A stretch of 6,883 nucleotides of DNA, taken from contig CALGLY010000684.1 of the NCBI GenBank assembly GCA_937959095.1, positions 1-6,883 on the forward strand, written 5' to 3'. Shown here one piece after another: positions 5,451 through 6,883 of this stretch (positions are counted from its first letter, which is position 1; each line of letters begins with the position of its first letter). Made by a program: the position numbers and the translations under genes. This DNA is from an uncultured Saprospiraceae bacterium (lineage in GTDB: Bacteria > Bacteroidota > Bacteroidia > Chitinophagales > Saprospiraceae). The notes beneath the pieces were generated by a model that saw only the letters and a program-made list of their open reading frames with translations, was not told where the DNA came from and ran no database searches.

Positions 5451-5672
5451 TAACTATTTAGAACAGACCCGCCTGCCGGTCGGGCAGGGAGTAGAGACCA
5501 CTTCGTTGAGAGAAGAGAGACTTAAAATACGACTTTTAATCTCCCCAATCTTTGCTCTGCTGAATAGTGACATTAATTTTTCTATTAAACACAGAGATGC
5601 GAAAAGGGAGAAAATTTAGATTTAATAAATCTCTGCGCCTCTGCGCCTGCCTGCTGGCAAAGGCAGGTTCAA
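5451..5672. repeat. Intergenic repeat region with four palindromes between amidohydrolase genes 2 and 3
   Basis: This 222-bp spacer holds four palindromes. CCTGCC-N5-GGCAGG lies at 5472-5488. A bulged hairpin at 5517-5543 pairs GAGA/TTAAAA with TTTTAA/TCTC. AGATTTA-A-TAAATCT lies at 5618-5632. A second CCTGCC/GGCAGG pair lies at 5646-5651 and 5662-5667. Between them, CAGAGATGCG (5592-5601) faces CTCTGCGCCTCTGCG (5631-5645), the form of a dispersed CGCAGAG-type repeat. No ORF or convincing promoter is visible. None of the hairpins is followed by a T-tract, so read-through into the third gene is possible. Confidence 0.7.
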
Positions 5673-6883
5673 ATGAATAAAATGAAAAAAATAATCATCA
5701 TACTGTTCTGCTTTGCTGCTTTCTTTCAGGCAGATGCCCAGATAGAAAAGGCAAAAAGCGGAACATTTCTATTAAAAAATGGCGAACTTCACACCGCTTC
5801 AAGTGGTGTGCAACGCGCCGATTTGTTGATAAAAGACGGCAAAATTGCAAATATAGGCTTAGATCTATCCGAAGCTGGTGCAACCGAAATAGATTGCACA
5901 GGCAAGCGGGTCTATCCAGGGCTTATTGATAGCGGCACAAGATTGGGACTATCCGAAGTAGGAGCGGTTTCTTTGACGAATGATTATAATGAAGTCGGAG
6001 ATTTTACGCCACAAATGCAAGCACTCACAGCCGTCAATCCGAATTCCGTTTCTATTCCAGTAACACGGGTGAATGGCGTGACAACGGTCATCTCTAAGCC
6101 TAGCGGTGGCTTATTTCCTGGGACAGCAGCACTTATCAATTTGATTGGCTATACACCTGGTCAAATGTATGCAGGTTTCAAGGGCTTGATTATGAGCTAT
6201 CCAAGTTCTGGTAGTCGCGGACGCTGGGACAGACGTAGCGAGGAAGATCGCAAAAAAGAAGAAGAAAAGAAGCTGAAAAAGATAAACGACACTTGGGACA
6301 ATGCCGTACTATATGCTAAAATAGCAGGCGCAGCAAAAGCCGATGAGAAGCCCGAATACAATCCAGAAATGGAGGCGATGCGTGGCGTTATCAATGGCGA
6401 TATGATGCTGATGCTAGAAGTAAATAAGGATAAAGACATTCTTTCGGCGCTGCGTTGGGTGAAAAAGAAGGACATCAAAAAGGTGGTGTTCACAGGTGTA
6501 GCGGAAGGCTGGCGAGTAGCAGATTCTTTGGCACAAGCAAAGATTCCTGTGATTACTGGCCCTATTTTGAATCGTCCAAGTCGCAGTTCGGATAGCTATG
6601 ATATTGCATACAAAAACGCAGGTATCATGCAGAACGCAGGCGTGAAGGTGGCGATTCGTACTGATGAAGCGGAAAATGTTCGGAACTTGCCCTTCAATGC
6701 AGGTTTTGCAGCAGCCTATGGTATGGGTAAGGAAGAAGCTCTAAAAGCAGTGACGATAGTACCAGCGGAAATTTTTGGTGTGGCAGACCAATTAGGTTCG
6801 CTCACGAAAGGAAAAATCGCAAATATTGTCGTTTGCGATGGCGATATTTTCGAGACGAAAACAACTATCGAGCGACTCTTCAT
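5673..6883 (+). CDS. Secreted amidohydrolase-like pseudoenzyme, C-terminus beyond the window
   Basis: This is an open frame of 403 codons plus two bases, running off the right edge. The start could be the ATG at 5673 or the in-frame ATG at 5682 (MKKIIIILF...). The first is given because AGG at 5665-5667 is a weak ribosome-site match, but both leave an intact signal peptide ending FFQADAQ (residue 23). The usual sandwich start follows (TFLLKNGELH, LLIKDGKIANIG). The metal motif reads YPGLIDSGTRLGL (81-93): D86 is kept but HxH has become G88-x-R90. The beta-5 and beta-6 His are also missing (LMLEV, VVFTGVAEGW); an Asp remains in IRTDEAE (D331). A charged stretch (185-202) interrupts the barrel. 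The protein aligns along its length with the 2275-4002 product, so the two are paralogues. The C-terminal sandwich (LTKGKIANIVVCDGDIF) is just reached. Confidence 0.85.
   Translation, partial: MNKMKKIIIILFCFAAFFQADAQIEKAKSGTFLLKNGELHTASSGVQRADLLIKDGKIANIGLDLSEAGATEIDCTGKRVYPGLIDSGTRLGLSEVGAVSLTNDYNEVGDFTPQMQALTAVNPNSVSIPVTRVNGVTTVISKPSGGLFPGTAALINLIGYTPGQMYAGFKGLIMSYPSSGSRGRWDRRSEEDRKKEEEKKLKKINDTWDNAVLYAKIAGAAKADEKPEYNPEMEAMRGVINGDMMLMLEVNKDKDILSALRWVKKKDIKKVVFTGVAEGWRVADSLAQAKIPVITGPILNRPSRSSDSYDIAYKNAGIMQNAGVKVAIRTDEAENVRNLPFNAGFAAAYGMGKEEALKAVTIVPAEIFGVADQLGSLTKGKIANIVVCDGDIFETKTTIERLF

Noticed and set aside
5547..5554. -7 promoter element (AATCTTTG) for the third amidohydrolase gene
   Set aside because: It misses the first T of TAnnTTTG and no TTG lies at the right distance upstream.
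5395..5619. 74-residue plus-strand ORF overlapping the end of the catalytic amidohydrolase gene
   Set aside because: It starts inside the real gene in another frame, runs into repeat sequence and shows no protein-like pattern.

Overview
The window looks like chromosomal DNA of a Bacteroidota bacterium. Three things point there: a -33/-7 promoter of the TTG-N20-TAnnTTTG type in front of the 892-1539 gene, mostly absent Shine-Dalgarno sequences, and gene families typical of that phylum (a PF13601-type winged-helix regulator, a DUF4173-like membrane protein, and secreted amidohydrolases with short 'FSQ/DAQ' signal peptides). Nothing in the sequence allows a genus call.

Left part (1-1600, minus strand): three genes read leftward. 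They are a six-helix membrane protein (892-1539), a 99-residue winged-helix regulator (431-730) and the N-terminal 124 residues of a polytopic DUF4173-like protein that runs off the left edge (1-372). The same inverted repeat, ACTTTG-N5-CAAAGT, lies in front of the first and third genes and overlaps a -7 promoter element in both. It is the obvious candidate operator for the regulator encoded between them. The 161-bp gap between the membrane protein and the regulator is filled with A+T-rich inverted repeats.

Middle (1600-2274): no intact gene. It holds (a) the C-terminal remnant of a [2Fe-2S] ferredoxin domain on the minus strand (1637-1759) with the signature ILTCQAAPTSEVVEINF, and (b) abutting it, a 427-bp nested inverted-repeat element (1760-2186). 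A perfect 18-bp outer repeat encloses two long imperfect hairpins, each with the 14-mer CATAACTGGTTATA in its apical part. Non-Watson-Crick positions in the hairpin stems are almost all G-U pairs when read on the plus strand, and one arm carries a 6-bp GAAA-tetraloop hairpin. This favours a structured plus-strand RNA, though a MITE-like mobile element remains possible. AT-rich ATTGTCAAT repeats then lead up to the next gene.

Right part (2275-6883, plus strand): three consecutive secreted amidohydrolase-superfamily genes. The middle one (4080-5450) keeps the metal-site motifs (HSH, candidate carboxylated Lys, HCH, FQH, SDSGE) and ends in a His-rich tail. The genes on either side (2275-4002 and 5673 to the edge) are paralogues in which the HxH motif has become AxH or GxR and most other metal ligands are gone, so they are probable pseudoenzymes. 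The first also has a charged insert and a C-terminal beta-rich domain. The trio most likely works in the periplasm or at the cell surface, perhaps as one catalytic subunit with two non-catalytic partners; the substrate cannot be read from the sequence.
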